Part shown: in pieces, positions 6,298-7,117 of the stretch
Position numbering within the stretch: the stretch's first letter is position 1
How the letters are laid out: every line of letters starts with the position of its first letter
Assembly (NCBI GenBank): GCA_007132365.1
Contig: SLOS01000071.1
Location: 1 to 7,117 of the forward strand
Length of the DNA stretch: 7,117 nt
Direction: 5' to 3'
Source: Bacteroidales bacterium
Lineage (GTDB): Bacteria > Bacteroidota > Bacteroidia > Bacteroidales > PUMT01
Translations under genes and position numbers: made by a program
The notes under the pieces: model-generated
The model's database searches: none
The model's input: the letters and a program-made list of their open reading frames with translations, nothing else
Told to the model about the DNA's origin: nothing

Positions 6298-7117
6298 TGG
6301 GCTGCAAAATAATTTCCATAAAAGTACCGACCCTTTACGATGATGAGGTCCTGAGAAAGATGATTGCAAAGAATCTCAGGATCAGAAAATTCACCTGGCA
6401 TATTGAATGTAAGAGCCTGGATGCCCGCAACAGGGGCAATATTCACTGGCTCATGAGACTGGCGGTGATTTCCGATGAGATAAAGGGAGGCGATTTTCCC
6501 CGGCCTGCAATGCTGGATATCCCGTCACTAAGGAGCAGGAAGGAAGTTGTGGTGGTTGGAAGCGGACCGGCAGGTTTTTTCTGTGCCTTCGTTCTTCAGA
6601 AGGCAGGATTGCAGACCACGATGATTGACAGGGGTTCAGAAGTGGATAAGCGGGGCATGGCTATTGAAAATTTTGAGCAGAAAGGTGTTTTTGACCCCAA
6701 AAATAATTACGCCTTTGGTGAGGGTGGAGCAGGAACCTTTTCGGATGGTAAGCTTACATCCCGTTCCAAACATATTTCCGGGGAAAGGCAGTTTATCCTC
6801 AGGAGTTATATTGATGCAGGAGGCCCTGAGGAGATTGCCTGGCTGGCGCATCCCCATCTCGGAACCGATAATCTTAAGAGGATTGTCGCTAACCTGCGCC
6901 GGAGATACCAGGAGGCAGGCGGGAGGGTGCTGTTTGACACCATGCTTGAAGATATAAGGATAAAAGACGGTACAATAAGTGAAGCCATTACCTCTGCCGG
7001 TTCGCTTTCTGCAGATGCCCTTTTTATTGCGCCCGGACATTCGGCTTTTGAAACATACCGGATGCTGATAAAAAGGGGTGTTGGTTTCAGGACAAAGAAT
7101 TTCGCCATCGGAAGCCG
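6297..7117 (+). CDS. COG2509-type NAD(P)/FAD-dependent dehydrogenase, N-terminal part (3' truncated)
   Basis: The frame runs open from the ATG at 6297 to the window end, giving 273 residues; an in-frame TAA at 6285 limits the start. The first 80 residues form a small domain with ECKSLDARNRGNIHW, matching the N-terminal domain of this family (typically ...SIDARxxxI...). The FAD-binding fold follows: VVVVGSGPAGFFCA (GxGxxG at 88-93), with the acidic residue at the end of the second strand in MIDRG (D111). Two family marks follow, NYAFGEGGAGTFSDGKL (137-153) and HPHLGT (185-190), then a redox-fold strand ending LFIAPGHSAFETY. Full-length members are about 500-530 residues, so roughly half is missing. 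The family is widespread but its substrate is not established. It follows the Nim-like flavoprotein by 79 bases on the same strand and may share its transcript. No Shine-Dalgarno is evident. Confidence 0.93.
   Translation, partial: MGCKIISIKVPTLYDDEVLRKMIAKNLRIRKFTWHIECKSLDARNRGNIHWLMRLAVISDEIKGGDFPRPAMLDIPSLRSRKEVVVVGSGPAGFFCAFVLQKAGLQTTMIDRGSEVDKRGMAIENFEQKGVFDPKNNYAFGEGGAGTFSDGKLTSRSKHISGERQFILRSYIDAGGPEEIAWLAHPHLGTDNLKRIVANLRRRYQEAGGRVLFDTMLEDIRIKDGTISEAITSAGSLSADALFIAPGHSAFETYRMLIKRGVGFRTKNFAIGS

Noticed and set aside
6636..7108. Minus-strand open frames opposite the FAD protein
   Set aside because: The + strand frame shows the full series of FAD-family motifs through this stretch, so the antisense frames are shadows.

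Overview
The window looks like part of a Bacteroidota chromosome, probably from the Bacteroidales/Marinilabiliales range. This rests on family content: a DUF5723-type outer-membrane barrel, a DUF4834 protein, a Bacteroidota-style YfhO membrane protein and a COG2509 FAD protein. Weak or absent Shine-Dalgarno sequences also fit. All six genes lie on the + strand and are closely packed. I see no tRNA, rRNA, CRISPR array, transposase or integrase.

Layout: (a) 1-509 is the C-terminal end of a secreted-looking beta-rich protein I cannot name. (b) After 34 bases, 544-2757 encodes an exported DUF5723-type barrel with a proline/glutamate repeat linker and two tandem SPOR (peptidoglycan-binding) domains. 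(c) A 115-base gap with a possible promoter and a small hairpin precedes (d) DUF4834 at 2873-3139, whose last 11 bases overlap (e) yfhO at 3129-5702. (f) After 50 bases holding a perfect 14-base dyad comes a Nim-like flavin protein of the pyridoxamine-phosphate-oxidase superfamily (5753-6217). (g) After 79 bases comes the N-terminal half of a COG2509 FAD-dependent dehydrogenase (6297 to the window end).

How the genes may work together: the first two genes probably form an envelope unit, in which the second protein could tie the outer membrane to peptidoglycan with exposed glycan strands. DUF4834 and YfhO are probably translationally coupled inner-membrane proteins; YfhO relatives are GT-C-like, but no substrate can be read here. 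The last two genes are flavoproteins, and a shared redox role is only a guess from position.

The most distinctive signal is the in-frame repeat architecture. The SPOR-barrel gene carries an eight-proline run, four copies of a 45-base Pro/Glu unit, a 12-base perfect tandem repeat and a duplicated SPOR domain. The duplicated domain has diverged silently at half of the codons in its identical stretches. The yfhO gene carries a separate 27-base minisatellite in its soluble part. The rest of the window looks like ordinary core-genome content.
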